Source: Parasitella parasitica (taxonomy: Eukaryota; Mucoromycota; Mucoromycetes; Mucorales; Mucoraceae). From it: 40,433 nt of DNA. The position numbers were made by a program, and so were the translations under genes. Below, one piece after another: positions 1 through 11,467 of the stretch. Each line of letters opens with the position of its first letter. The stretch's first letter is position 1. Under the pieces are notes generated by a model. That model was not told the origin of the DNA. It did not search any database and saw only the letters and a list, made by a program, of their open reading frames with translations. The DNA lies in the NCBI GenBank assembly GCA_025201805.1, contig MU619401.1, positions 19,902 through 60,334 on the forward strand, written 5' to 3'.

Positions 1-113
1 AATATCTACATAAACATTTAAGCAGCCTTGTGTTTACTTGTTTTAATAATAGCCATCTAAGAGCAGATTTATTGAACGCATAAATCAATTAGCAACCGAA
101 ATAATTGGACCAG

Positions 114-184
114 ATGTTTGATAATTTGACAGCGCCACCATTGCCATCGACGCAACCCTCCACATTGCCACCGTCGTCAGCAAG

Positions 185-222
<38 letters not shown>

Positions 223-2245
223 CAGACATATATGCCATCTTGTCTTCTGAAGATCCGCCAGTCCATATTGGCGACGAAGATATTGACGCTGACGCTTTCG
301 TGATGAACATGTTTGACACTCCCTTTCTGGATATCAAACACCCATTAACGTCAGCGGATTCAATTACTACTCACCAGCCTTTCTCTGCCCCACCTACTGT
401 CGTTGATAATTCGACAAAGCAATTCAATTTTGATCAAGGTGAGAAAATAAACATAATTTATTTTCCCATCCCATGGATACTAACTTGATACCACTTCAGA
501 TTTTTTAAACTTGAATTTGGCCAGATCACAACCACCGCAACTTCAAGCGCAAAATCAGCCTCAGTATACCCCTTCATCTGATATCAATATTGATCCTATG
601 TTTTCCTTGAACTACCAAACAGAGGAGGATCCTGTTTTTTCTGCGTTTTCCAATAACGGCATTGAGTTTACTAGACGCCACTCAGTCGCTGTGAGCGGCG
701 GTATTGCTGACTTCAACCTTCGCAATCTATCACAAAGTATCGACTATTATCAGCAACAACAACAGCAACAACAGCCAAGATTTGCGGCCAATCCGTCTCA
801 TTCACAGCATCAATTTAATAAACAACCACCATCCAATTTTGCAAAAAGAACACACCAGCAACTAGCTACTGTCGTCGAAGGAGAATCATCTACTGCTGCT
901 CATCCCAACATGACACACAGAGCTTCCATGCCCAACATCTTTCTATCTGAAGAATCTCGGCGTAATCTAACCACCAGTATCCAGCAAAGAGTCGAATCGC
1001 TCTCGAATAAAACAACACCGGCCAACACACCGCCTACAATGCCAATCACTTTCAACCAAATGCCTTGGTCGACACCCAATAACAGCAATTCTGCTGAAAG
1101 CAGAAGCAATACAAATTCCCCTAGTCAGCAATCTGCTTTAACGGCAACGTCTACAGACAGTGACCCTGTTTTTGGTCGCAAAAGGTTTTACTCACAGCAG
1201 TTTGATTCTTTCCCCTCCACTACTGCTTTCGCTACAATGAATATTCCTTTCCATGCAGTGCCTACTTTTCATCAGCACATCAGACCACAGCCACAGCCAC
1301 AGCCACAGCCATTGCAGCCGTATCAACAAGTAAGCAGTAATGTGTGTCCATTGCCCATGTCTGGAATTATGAGTAGACGGGCTAGTGTAGCAACTCCAAA
1401 TGACATATCTACTTGGAATCGGATGATTAATTCCAGCAATCGAATTATAGCAGATGAGCAGCATGAGAGAAAACGCCAAAAGCAAGCTCCCATGGCCAAT
1501 AACGATCTTTTTTTGCAAGGGCAAATTCCTCGACAACAAAAGCAACAACAACAACAAATCCCTGAGGCTGCGGTAAAGCAAGAAGGATTCAGTGTTAAAT
1601 CAGAAACTGCATCGTCAAGTGATAGTGTAGCTACAGCCGAGGAAAACACACCCAAGACAGAAGAGGAAGATTATCCGGTTATCACAGAGGCAGATTTAGA
1701 AGCAGCTAAAAAAGATACAACCGCCATTCCTCGTCGACAAAAATTACGCTATCCAGGCGATCAATATACCCCTAAATGGGTTCGATATACAGGTCAATTG
1801 AAAGAAGGCTACTGTGACACCTGCAAACCCGGAAAATGGCTGCAGTTGAAAAACAGTGCGTTCTGGTACCACAAGCAATTTTTCCATGGCATTTCTTCTG
1901 TTTCTGGGAAGCCATTTCAAATGCCTCTGGAACAAAGAGCGGTCGAACAAGACGTAGTTGAAGGCCTATGCCATCAATGTAAACAGTTTGTTCCCATCTG
2001 TAATTCTAAGCGCAAAAATAGTGTACTCTGGTACAGACATGCACACAAGGTAATGTGAAATCATCTTTTCCGTGAGTAATTTTCACTCATTTTATTATTA
2101 TCATTCATCACTGTAGTGCCATATTTATGATAAACCTAAACCAAAAAGTGGAAAGAGAGCCTCAATTTCTGCCGACCCTTCTAATACTACTAATACTAAT
2201 ACTAAAGAATTTAATACAACTGATCAATTGCAAAAAATTTATTAA
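114..2245 (+). CDS. polyglutamine-rich transcription regulator with Rua1-type C-terminal zinc domain
   Basis: Three exons, 114-438, 500-2049 and 2117-2245, give 667 residues in one continuous phase. Intron 1 has an exact TACTAAC branch site at 478-484; intron 2 is 67 nt. The first ATG (114) precedes a (CAG)12 tract encoding Q12. Most of the protein is low-complexity Q/S/P/N sequence. The conserved part is residues about 520-635, rich in aromatic residues, with two paired Cys/His clusters (CDTC followed by HKQFFH, and CHQC followed by HAHKCH). This matches the fungal Rua1 C-terminal/DUF4451 family, known from the Ustilago regulator Rua1 and fission-yeast Meu26. The last His of the second cluster is supplied only by exon 3, which supports the second splice. 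A nuclear DNA-binding role is inferred from the family; the target genes cannot be told. Confidence 0.85.
186..221 (+). repeat. (CAG)12 trinucleotide repeat coding for Q12
   Basis: Twelve uninterrupted CAG codons lie in exon 1 of the Rua1-type regulator. Further interrupted CAA/CAG runs occur near 751-776 and 1537-1558. Likely length-polymorphic. Confidence 0.95.
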
Positions 2246-2355
2246 TCAATAATGTACAAATAGCAATAAAGATTGAAACCATGCATAGTTGGAGTATCAC
2301 AATGTAATAGTATTTGTCAAAAGATGTAAAAATAATCACAATCCTGACATTAAAA

Positions 2356-2397
2356 CCCTAATCCTAATCCTAACCCTAATCTCGATCCTAATCTTGA
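2356..2397 (+). repeat. degenerate telomere-like hexamer array
   Basis: Seven consecutive hexamers fit CCCTAA, with variants TCCTAA, TCTCGA and TCTTGA, between the Rua1-type gene and the GNAT gene. It is too short and degenerate to be a telomere end; at most it is an interstitial telomere-like tract, or a simple repeat of the same period. Confidence 0.7.
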
Positions 2398-2612
2398 TAC
2401 TGCCATCAACTTCATGCATCTCCATCTTACCATCCTCAACGAACTGCAAATTTTTTTTGTATATAGTTTGGTTTATCTCGGACCACATCTGAACCAATCA
2501 ACTTTACCATGAAGTCTGCGGATAAACTGTGGATGACTCACAACGAAGAGGTATAAAACCGAAAATTCAGTATAGACAGGGTTTGTTCGTCTATAAAAAA
2601 CGCCAATCTAGA

Positions 2613-2709
2613 ATGACACTTCCACAATACTATGCACGTGAGGCTACTGCCAATGACTTGAAATTTGCCGAACAAGCAACTGACGTTCTAAATGCTGCCT
2701 ATCATACTG

Positions 2710-2790
<81 letters not shown>

Positions 2791-3308
2791 CTTACTACAT
2801 CTGGCTATTGATAATGAGTTACATCTTAACTTGTTCATTAGATGGCTGGACGACAGAGGCTAAAATTGTGGATGGTCAATTCACATTGGAAGATACTCAG
2901 AAATACATACAACACTCACACAAAGGTGAATTCATACAATCACTTGTCTTTGAACGTGATTCAGAAGGCAGGGATTTACGAGTTGTTGGCTCGCTCCTGG
3001 TCGTACCTTTTCCAGATCTTGAAGAAAAGCCTACGCCCGGCGAAGCAATGATCACTAGATTTTCCATTAGTCCAGCTCACCAATCCAAAGGACTTGGTAG
3101 TTTGTTGATTAAATCTTCTTTAGAGACCATGAAATCAGCCGGTTATGAGCGATGTTCTTTACGAGTATTTGAAAATAGACATGAAATTCTTGAATGGTAT
3201 GCTAAATTAGGGTTCAAGGATACCTCAGAGCGCCGTAATTTTAAGGCACCTCATGGAAAGAAACTGCTTTCAGACACTAAATTTGTCATCATGAAGAAAG
3301 ATATCTAG
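2613..3308 (+). CDS. GNAT-family N-acetyltransferase
   Basis: Two exons, 2613-2712 and 2842-3308, join in phase to give 188 residues. The start is the first ATG in frame with the GNAT-like beginning (YYAREATANDL); 28 upstream in-frame codons lack an ATG. Motif A for acetyl-CoA binding is visible as ITRFSISPAHQSKGLGSLLI, with the Q-x-x-G-x-G loop, followed by the C-terminal ENRHEILEWYAKLGF motif B region typical of GNATs. The substrate cannot be named. The 129-nt intron begins with GT followed at once by an unbroken run of 77 T. Because 129 is a multiple of three and has no in-frame stop, the unspliced reading would insert a polyphenylalanine stretch, so splicing is needed for a sensible protein. 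Confidence 0.8.
2713..2841 (+). other. intron with 77-nt poly-T directly after the donor
   Basis: Donor GT at 2713-2714 is the start of a homopolymer of 77 T (2714-2790). A CTTAAC branch-like site lies near 2825-2830 and the acceptor TTCATTAG ends at 2841. The exact T count is likely to be unreliable in any assembly. Confidence 0.75.
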
Positions 3309-4690
3309 TAATGCGGAATAAAACTTTCAGCTTCTTTCTTTCATAATGCAATTAAGCAATCTCACACAAGGGCGGTCCCTTTTTCGAAATAATGTGCTTT
3401 TCTATAAACCCCAAAATTATAGAACCTTTCAATCATTGTTTTGTTCACTTATGGACATCCTTCGATTCCTGTAAGCCTGATGTTATCAAATATCTGACAA
3501 AGCGCCGGGATCGACAATGCGAGATGAACAAAGAATCTGCCCAACAAATTTTCCCCTAAAGCAAATATTTACCGTGCTATGTAGTTTGACCCAATAATCA
3601 ATGTACCTACAACTGCAGCATTGCTTCTTTGTGCATCGTATTCAAACTTGGATAACTGAATTGAGATTACCAACGGTGCTTTGTTTACTTTCATATTAGT
3701 TGTGTCAAGTGAAATTGCTCAGAAATTACAGGTACTCAAAAATGTTGCAACTAACATGAAATTAAAGAATCGCACGATAGGCAGGAATTTCTATAGAGTT
3801 CAATGGTTGCTTGTAGATCCTTTATATCCTCATATTAACAATTGTTGTATAAACATGCAGTTTCTTTCTGCCCTGAGCCGGAAATTGTGAGACTAACCTA
3901 TGTTATGGTTAACATTGTTCTCTGTGCATAAAATAAGGATAACTTTTTGTATCCAAGTCTTAATAGCAATTCATTTACCTGTACTTAAAATTAGTATATA
4001 TGAAAAAATACAGAAAATGTGCATTATTGATTGTCCAAATGACAAAACTACGTAATATGCATGAAGAAATTTAACTGCGTTGTAATTAGAGTATTTCTGG
4101 ACGAATAACAGATGTTTGGCTTACCTTTTTTAGACAAATAAAGAATAAAATTTAGAAGGTGATATTAGTTTTTAAACAAAAGAAACATAAATTTCAGAGG
4201 CTTACCCGTAAAGTAGCCAAACTACAAAAGTTGTGTGGATGTGGTCATCTAAATCCACTAGGTAAGTTGTTTTTGTTACAGCAATGACTGTGGCGATGTG
4301 ATGGTGATGGTGGTGGTGCGTTGAAAAGGTGCCAGTCTTTCTCGCCCTGCCATATGCTGATAGAGATTATCGTCTATGGAGGCATTAATATCTTTTTGAC
4401 AAAGAGTATGGCAAGAAGAACAGGCAAGGCTGATATCAAGATTAGAGTTTGGTATTTACTGTATACTTTGGGTCTTTGTTAAACATTCCACTTCCAAATT
4501 CTATCAGAGAAATCTTTGCCTCGTCTTCTTTGTGTTTGACGGACCTCTATTTGTTCAGTTTTTCTCCAAAAAAAAATCTAATTAATAACTTTTTGAATAT
4601 ATTCAAGCAGAAAATAGTTATATTGACTATGATTTTTTGCGCTTTGCGCCTTCCTCAATAAATTTGGAAGCGTTATTTTGCAGTATTGGA
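3309..4690. other. gene-poor AT-rich interval
   Basis: No convincing gene. A plus-strand open stretch (3681-3890) and interrupted reading upstream of it (about 3430-3680) do not resemble a family I recognise. A 67-nt segment at 4197-4263, flanked by TTTCAG and GTAAGT, could be a stranded exon (KVAKLQKLCGCGHLNPL), but nothing around it forms a gene. Confidence 0.5.
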
Positions 4691-5065
4691 GTTGCCAAAC
4701 TTGAAGAAAGTATTTATGTAGTCAAACGAATATTGAACATGGTTCCAGATTTGATGTCTTGGCTGTGGGAAAGAAAAACAATTTATGTTCTTGGGATTTC
4801 ATAAATTTCTATACAGATAATTTTTTATGATTGAGCATGTTATCCTGGTGGCAGAGTGTTCCCTTTTCTCTAGCACTTTCTTATACTATACCTTCAGTTG
4901 ATCTGGCGTCTTCTAGTGTAGAAGGTCTTGTCGGACTAGGACCAAGCTGGATCCTCTATTTCTATTTGCACAGTAGAACAGCTAGTCAAACCTGTACCGT
5001 CTGTTCCATTATATTGGAATGGTTCAAATGTGTTTGTCTTTGCAAAGCCTGCGTAGATTTTAGGC
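4690..5065 (-). mobile_element. decayed Tc1/mariner-like transposase relic (copy A)
   Basis: Positions about 4778-5023 match the reverse complement of about 38920-39170 at roughly 80 percent by eye, with long exact blocks at 4790-4828 and 4975-4996. In the better-preserved right-hand copy this stretch is the C-terminal part of a DDE_3-type transposase. On the minus strand here the equivalent reading is KFMKSQEHKLFFFP followed by a degraded version of the SPFLNPI segment, with stops and frameshifts throughout. Only a fragment is visible; no terminal inverted repeats were found. Confidence 0.6.
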
Positions 5066-5724
5066 GCTTGATTTTTTTTTTTAAGTCTGCGCGAACTTCA
5101 GTGTGTTATTGCCAGAAAAAAAAAACCATTAAGAAATCAATGTTTAGCGATTTCAAACACAAAAAAAAAAGCAATGCAGCAATGAGTTAGACTATAAAGC
5201 ACCTTCTGACTACATATTTGCATTGCTTGGAGCAAGTTTTGCACATTTTAAGCTGACATCAGATGAAGGTAGCGACTTTTCAGACTTTTCTCGGAAAAGT
5301 ATTTTTCAAAGTTGGAGCGTGAGACCGTCAGGCTAGATACAGACATGCAAGCGCTCTTATTAGAAAGTCAAAAAGCACACCATTCAAATAAATTAAATTT
5401 CAATTCTTTTCTTCTGAACTGGTGAAGACATGGCCTCTCAAAAATAATGCTTTCTTCAACAAAACACCATTTTCCTTGGATAGCGGAGATTAAACGCGTC
5501 CAAAATCAGGAAGGAAAGATTCTTTCAGAAACTCCATTTGGACATTTCGAAACCAAATTACTCCTTTGAGGCAAGATATCATCCTGTGATACTATGCATA
5601 CCTCGGCTGTCAGTCTATGATAATAGCTGTATTTTTGGGCGCTCTACACGCTGGTATTATTTCATAATTCCCGTATGCTTATGGAAAGAATTCTGCCGAA
5701 AACCCTCGAAAACAGATTAAGAGG

Positions 5725-5905
5725 AAAAAATCAACATTTTGATTAATCAAAGCGCATTGCCAATCTTTCAGATCATGGAATGGTCTTTTACGATCATTTT
5801 CCTCCGCCATATATCATAGTAAAAAGTTGCATTTTTGAGGTCAAAATCGAGAATAATGCAAAATCGATGATTTTGGATGCGTGGATACAAGGAAAAAATC
5901 GAAAA
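5725..5905 (+). repeat. diverged repeat block shared with 38080-38205 (inverted)
   Basis: The reverse complement of about 38080-38205 aligns here around two anchors: an ATGGAATG word near 5776 and a TTGCATTTTT block near 5827, with matching flanks (about 65 percent by eye). The spacing from the transposase-like block is nearly the same in both copies, so the two blocks may belong to one old element. Confidence 0.45.
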
Positions 5906-5989
5906 AATCCGTCATTTTGCATCGAAAAAAAAATCATGCTCAAATTGCACCAAAATCATATATAATATAGTCCTTTCCCAATGGATACT

Positions 5990-7290
5990 ATTTCTGGCGT
6001 TTTGAGAGCATTTTTGATTATAAAAATCAATCAAAAAATGGCATACAAAGCTAAAGTTTTTACTGTTAAGCTGTAAAAAACATCTATCTGGAGATGGTAT
6101 CACTTCAATATCAACTCTAGTGCATGACACAGCTCTATAAATAAAGTATTTTTGATGCCACAAGTATACCTTTCTTCATATTAATAAGATAAAACAGGTG
6201 TGGCCCATCGAGTTGGAAGCAGAAGAGGATAGTCAATGAATAATTTGCTGCAATAACCCATTATTATAAGTGAATAATTTAAATGTTGCTAATTGCTAGT
6301 GACAGAGAAGCCCTACTACCATTGTTGCTTATAATAATGCTTAATGTCAGTTCAAGAATCCTTTTTTTGTAGTTCTAATGCTAAACATGTAAAACAGAAA
6401 GTAAAATAGAGGTTAGGATTGAGATTGAGGGCACTTTTACTCATAAAAGTTATGCTTTATAATAAGCTTCTGGTAGATTCCAGGTTCCAGGCACTGTGCT
6501 GTAAAGTATTGAATTCTGAATAGGGGATAACTCGCTATACCAGGCGCATTTTCGTACATCAACCCGTCCTTTATAATGAGTCCCGACTGTATATTCCTTC
6601 CTTGATATTGAATATGCTGACTTACTCAACTGATGTAACATAAAATGACAATGTGAAGTTATAAAAATAGAGATTGTCATTTGCTTGAATGTGTTATGAC
6701 ATATAATTAAAGGAGAAAACAGAATGAAATAGTTGGTTTAAACTTAGGTTCAGGGATTAACTGTCATTGTCAATGCATAATTTGATGGATGCGTTCAGCT
6801 AAATGCATTATTAGTATATGCAGTTTGATGGTTTCATAGTTTGATATATTTAAGTATTCAACATTAAATGTGAAGGAAGTCCTATCGGTATTATTAATTA
6901 ATTAGAATTGATTATACAGCTTAAAAAATCGCTTTTTTTTAGTTGGACCATGCCCAATATCGAGTATTCCAAGCTATTTCGCCCGACTTTCGACATGATT
7001 TACTCTGTTCAAAGAGCTTGTATTTCAAATCAAAATATATGACCTTTTATTCCATGCTTTGTTGCATATGCACATTTTTTTTTTTATATTTTTCTCTAAA
7101 GTTTCTATATATTTTTAATTAGTTTTTGAAAAAGGGATATACTTGATTTAACGCCAACTTTGCAAAAATCCAAAGACTTGAATGGGAATTGAAAAGACCA
7201 AACAAAGCATTTGAAAACTCTATTTCTTGTTGGATTGTGTTTATTTTGCTGTATTCTTCTACGATCTATGTAATCTATCTATAAATTTTT
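5990..7290. other. gene-poor AT-rich interval
   Basis: No gene, RNA or repeat family recognised. It contains several short T runs (for example 7077-7085) and many stops in all frames; the right end is the 3' flank of the deoxyhypusine hydroxylase gene. Confidence 0.6.
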
Positions 7291-8292
7291 TTAGTTGCCA
7301 GTAGCGAGCTTGAGAGAGTGCATATTTTGCTTTTCAAGACCATCAGCATATTGGAAAGTATTGCTGTTTTCGTATTCAAACATATCAAGAGCAACGATAC
7401 AAGATTCTGCAACAACTTGTTCAGGGTCATTCTTATATTCATTCAAGATTTCAAAGACTTCAGGGCTGGCAACAGAACCAAGGGCTTCGGCAGCCTCGTG
7501 ACGAACCATGTGAACTTCGCTCTTATTTCTAAGAGATTCACACAGAGGAGGAACAGAAACAGGGTTTTGCAATTGACCTAGAACATAACAGACTTCGTGA
7601 CGGAAAAGTGCTGAAGACGTATCCTTTAAACCTTCACAGAGTGCGAGGACAGCTTCGTCAGTACCAATCTCACGGAGCGCAAACATGGCTCGGTATCTCT
7701 TGAAAAGAGCAAGATTAGGATCAATCAATTCTTGCATGAGAACCTTGACATCCTTGGATTCCTTGGATGGAGGGGCAGGATCAACAGAAGAATAAACACT
7801 ATCGTGAATCTCCTTCTTGTTAGCAGGGTCATTGACGTAGTTAATTCTATCAATGGCAAGCTCACAAGTGTCAACAATGGCTTTATCCTGATCTTTGATG
7901 TAGACATTAAGAATAGGGAGGAATTCAGCGAAACCAAGAGCACCCATAGCTTCAGCGGCTTCATGGCGGACCATGACATGTTGATTCTCATCCTTAAGAA
8001 CATTTTCAAGGATAGCATTACCATGACGGTTACCAGTTTGACCAATACAATAAGCGACTTCATGCTTTAAAAGATCGGAATCGTCAGTAAAAGCTGTACG
8101 AATTACATCAGAAAACTTGGCCCATACACAAACAATGAGCTTACCTTTGGCAGCAATATCAATTGATTTATCGTCACCAATATTTTTCAAAGTGAACAGA
8201 GCACGGAAACGTTCAGCAAGTGAAAAATTTCCAGTAGTGTTGAGAAGGGCGTCTTCGAGATATTGATAGTTAATCCTTGATGTATCGAGCAT
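7291..8292 (-). CDS. LIA1: deoxyhypusine hydroxylase (DOHH)
   Basis: This enzyme hydroxylates the deoxyhypusine side chain of the translation factor eIF5A to form hypusine, using a di-iron centre. The protein is an array of HEAT-like (E-Z type) repeats in two symmetric halves. The four His-Glu metal-ligand pairs of the family are all visible: H60-E61 and H93-E94 in the first half, H215-E216 and H248-E249 in the second. Two exons, 8145-8292 and 7291-8093, give 316 residues, the usual fungal size. The 51-nt intron (8094-8144, GTAAGC...GTACAG) is a multiple of three without a stop; reading through would insert 17 residues that break a conserved repeat, so I treat it as an intron. The start is the first ATG. 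Confidence 0.95.
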   Translation of the reverse strand: MLDTSRINYQYLEDALLNTTGNFSLAERFRALFTLKNIGDDKSIDIAAKGKLIVCVWAKFSDVIRTAFTDDSDLLKHEVAYCIGQTGNRHGNAILENVLKDENQHVMVRHEAAEAMGALGFAEFLPILNVYIKDQDKAIVDTCELAIDRINYVNDPANKKEIHDSVYSSVDPAPPSKESKDVKVLMQELIDPNLALFKRYRAMFALREIGTDEAVLALCEGLKDTSSALFRHEVCYVLGQLQNPVSVPPLCESLRNKSEVHMVRHEAAEALGSVASPEVFEILNEYKNDPEQVVAESCIVALDMFEYENSNTFQYADGLEKQNMHSLKLATGN

Positions 8293-8816
8293 AATTCGAA
8301 ATGTGTGTAATTTGCAATGAAACCGAGTATTCTATAGACGATTCAAAACTAAACATGTATTTATACGAAAAAACTTTTTTTTTTTTTTTTTTTTGTCTTG
8401 ATCTTTTGGGTTAAACCCACTATAAAAAAAAGTTTCAATAATCCATCGTATGATTATCTGATCTTTGTAAAAGCTGATTGGAACTTTAGCCCGAATGTAT
8501 ATAGGAAAGAAAGTATTATTTATCAAGCAAAAAAATAGAGCTTAGTTGTCAAGAATTTATTAAAATCGGTTAAACTGATACGTATTTGATGTTTGCTCGT
8601 TTTTTATCATTCTAATATTTTATTTTATTTTATTTTTTTTTGTTTAACATTTGGAACAATAAAATAAAGGTTACGGTCAATCGATAACGGTTCGATCCAG
8701 AATGATTTTGAGGATTTTTAATTTTATTTTGAATAATTTTAAATCCAAAAGCACGTTTAACATTTAAAAGGCCTTTTTACTTTATATAACTGCAATAGTG
8801 GCAATAGAATGGCCAT

Positions 8817-10374
<1,558 letters not shown>

Positions 10375-11467
10375 CTAGTATATTAAATGATTAAGCTTGG
10401 AAGTTTATACAAAGAAAAAAAAAAAGCACAGTGGATTACTTTACATTGGTTGGGTATTTTCTTTTCAATACGGCATAGGGAAAGCTGTAAAGCTTCCATT
10501 CGTGGCTTATGTCGCTTCTCTTTATCTGGATTCAGCGTTCAAGCAGACGTCGTTTGCATTTGATCGTTAAGTTTGCGAAGCAACATCCTTTTCATATTGC
10601 CATCTAAGCAATGTAAGGCATTTTTCACTTCTTGTAGACTCACATGAAAAAGCCCAATGCGGACCCAACAAAGGATTTAAGGTTCTATCTGATCTCGGGA
10701 GCATGTCTTGTGCCTGTACAATCTAAAACTTTTCAACCATAGAATGGAACACAGATCAATAAACACAGATTACTGATGAGAAATTAGTGAATATAGTAGG
10801 ACATTTAGTTGGTCAATGTTACGTTCGAATAAACTTCTGTAAATCTTGATCCGAGACTACCAAAAAAAAAAAATTTCAACGCAGTTGTTGTGCAACACGG
10901 ATTTAAATAGAGCTCCTTAATTAATGCGTCTCTTGGGTCGCACAGTTTATGCCAAATCTTTGGGAAGAGATTTTGATTCGATGTAAAATAATATCCGAGA
11001 TACACTTGCACTGCTTATCCAAAGACATTGTAGACGGTTCGATATGGTGATAAGCACCTGGTAACAGTATTGGTAGCAGTTGTGGCGTAGAAATATTTGA
11101 TTCAAGGACGCGCAGTTTCTTTTGTCTATTGATTTCCTGATACACCTTATAAATGCAGTATTTGAAACCAAATCTAAATGGCATATTATTTTTGCACAGA
11201 CAACAATAAGTTAGCTAAGATTTACATTTAGAAGCTTGTAAGGTATGTTCAAAGGTTGTTCCTCCGTAATGCACATCTTTTTTAGATTGATACAAAGTGA
11301 TGACGATCACCTTTTTTTTTTTATTGAAATATTGGTGGTAAAACGAATTAAATCAATTGATGACAGATAAGTTAGATAGAAAAGGCAAAACAGTACGATA
11401 GTAGATGATATGAAAAAAATGAAATGCAATTTGTACAGAGGAATTAGAATATAAATTGTTACTTTGG
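10375..11467. other. intergenic interval without recognised gene
   Basis: This lies between the EF-1alpha pseudogene and the RasGEF 3' end. I searched the minus strand for the missing EF-1alpha exon 1 (MGKEKTHVNVVVIGHVDSG-like) and found none. A minus-strand open stretch of 87 codons (10921-11184) matches no family known to me. Confidence 0.55.

Noticed and set aside
2529-2612. N-terminal extension of the GNAT protein
   Set aside because: The 28 upstream codons are open but contain no ATG, and the GNAT homology starts at the ATG at 2613.
3430-3890. Interrupted plus-strand reading as a decayed gene
   Set aside because: The pieces (such as NVPTTAALLLCASYSNLDN) hint at a protein, but I could not tie them to any family.
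8689-8698. GGTTCGATCC, which matches a tRNA B box
   Set aside because: No acceptor, D or anticodon stem can be drawn around it in either direction.
10921-11184. Minus-strand open stretch of 87 codons as a gene
   Set aside because: No recognisable motif, no nearby splice logic, and a composition like the surrounding intergenic DNA.
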